Origin: Planctomycetota bacterium
GTDB lineage: Bacteria; Planctomycetota; Planctomycetia; Planctomycetales; Planctomycetaceae
DNA: 64,000 nucleotides
Assembly (NCBI GenBank): GCA_003388505.1
Contig: QQVO01000012.1
Location: 1-64,000 of the forward strand
Direction of reading: 5' to 3'
Numbering within the stretch: position 1 is the first letter of the stretch; the number at the start of each line of letters is the position of its first letter. Below the pieces are notes generated by a model. The model did not search any database and was not told the DNA's origin. It saw only the letters and a list, made by a program, of their open reading frames with translations. The translations under genes were made by a program, and so were the position numbers. Positions 63,781-64,000 of the stretch are shown one piece after another.

Positions 63781-64000
63781 GGGACCGGTCGCGGCGTTGG
63801 GTGCAATCTAGGGTCGATGGATACCAGCACGGCAAGCGAAGGCTCGACGGGCGCTCGGCTTGGTTCAGCACCGGCCAACGCTTCGACAACTCAGGTATCC
63901 GCGAGCCCGGGATCAGTTTCCCAGTTTGTTGATTGCAGCGTCTGCCACGTCTGTGACGACCTGCCTGATCAATTGCCATGATTCGCGATGGTAAACCTCG
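63781..64000. other. Right-end flank without a visible gene
   Basis: The final 220 bases hold no supported gene. The hairpins and frames seen are weak. A gene may begin beyond the edge. Confidence 0.4.

Overview
The window looks like a planctomycete chromosome carrying a large mobile genomic island. The evidence is indirect but consistent. There is a Ser/Thr kinase with leucine-rich repeats next to an ECF sigma factor, a giant HAF-type repeat protein, a Rho factor with a long basic N-terminal insert, and a secreted triple amidohydrolase fusion. The integrase family is also typical of that phylum. Right of about 56.3 kb the DNA reads as core chromosome: tmRNA (ssrA), rho, and the amidohydrolase fusion. 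Everything left of that is accessory DNA. A tyrosine integrase and a small excisionase-like protein abut the 3' end of tmRNA, the classical place for island integration, so the right junction lies near 56.34-56.40 kb. The left junction is outside the window.

Layout. 0-2.2 kb: the start of a transposase, an ArdC-like antirestriction gene cut short, a zinc-ribbon protein, and the first copy (R1) of a 566-bp direct repeat. 2.2-6.7 kb: plasmid-like functions (ParB, ParA, a double winged-helix protein that may be a replication initiator, a DEDDh exonuclease, a small DNA-binding-like protein). 6.7-9.4 kb: about 1.5 kb of very heavily hairpinned sequence with no gene, ending at a basic 238-aa protein; I read this as a large structured RNA plus protein. 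9.4-16.6 kb: an IS3-type transposase, the HAF repeat protein, an SF2 helicase broken by one in-frame TGA, and two small genes. 16.7-20.2 kb: the kinase and sigma factor.

20.3-39.7 kb is the core of interest: one strand of closely packed genes, many with ATGA overlaps. The promoter-proximal module has seven genes: an NtrC-type AAA+ protein, a P-loop ATPase, a HerA-like ATPase, two unknowns, and two BREX-type (DUF2791-like) ATPases. The distal module has a protein with a PD-(D/E)XK-like region, a half-size HsdS, HsdM, HsdS, a second PD-(D/E)XK protein, HsdR and a YgjP-type metallopeptidase. Each module has its own candidate sigma70-type promoter with a palindrome in the -35/-10 spacer. I interpret this as a composite defence system: modification and restriction by a Type I enzyme, joined to a five-NTPase module and two extra nuclease-like proteins. 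I could not match the whole arrangement to a named system.

39.7-54.6 kb is element backbone: a tyrosine recombinase, small plasmid-type genes, a DUF932 protein, the second 566-bp repeat copy (R2), a TraG/VirD4-like coupling protein, two replication-relaxation-like winged-helix proteins, and a family of small paralogous proteins. R1 and R2 bracket about 42.6 kb that includes ParAB and the whole defence cluster, so recombination between them could release or amplify a plasmid-like circle. Six copies of a 28-nt stem-loop motif, in three tandem pairs, lie at 45.5, 52.2 and 52.8 kb. Gene calls come from reading the sequence and from family knowledge; no database search was run.
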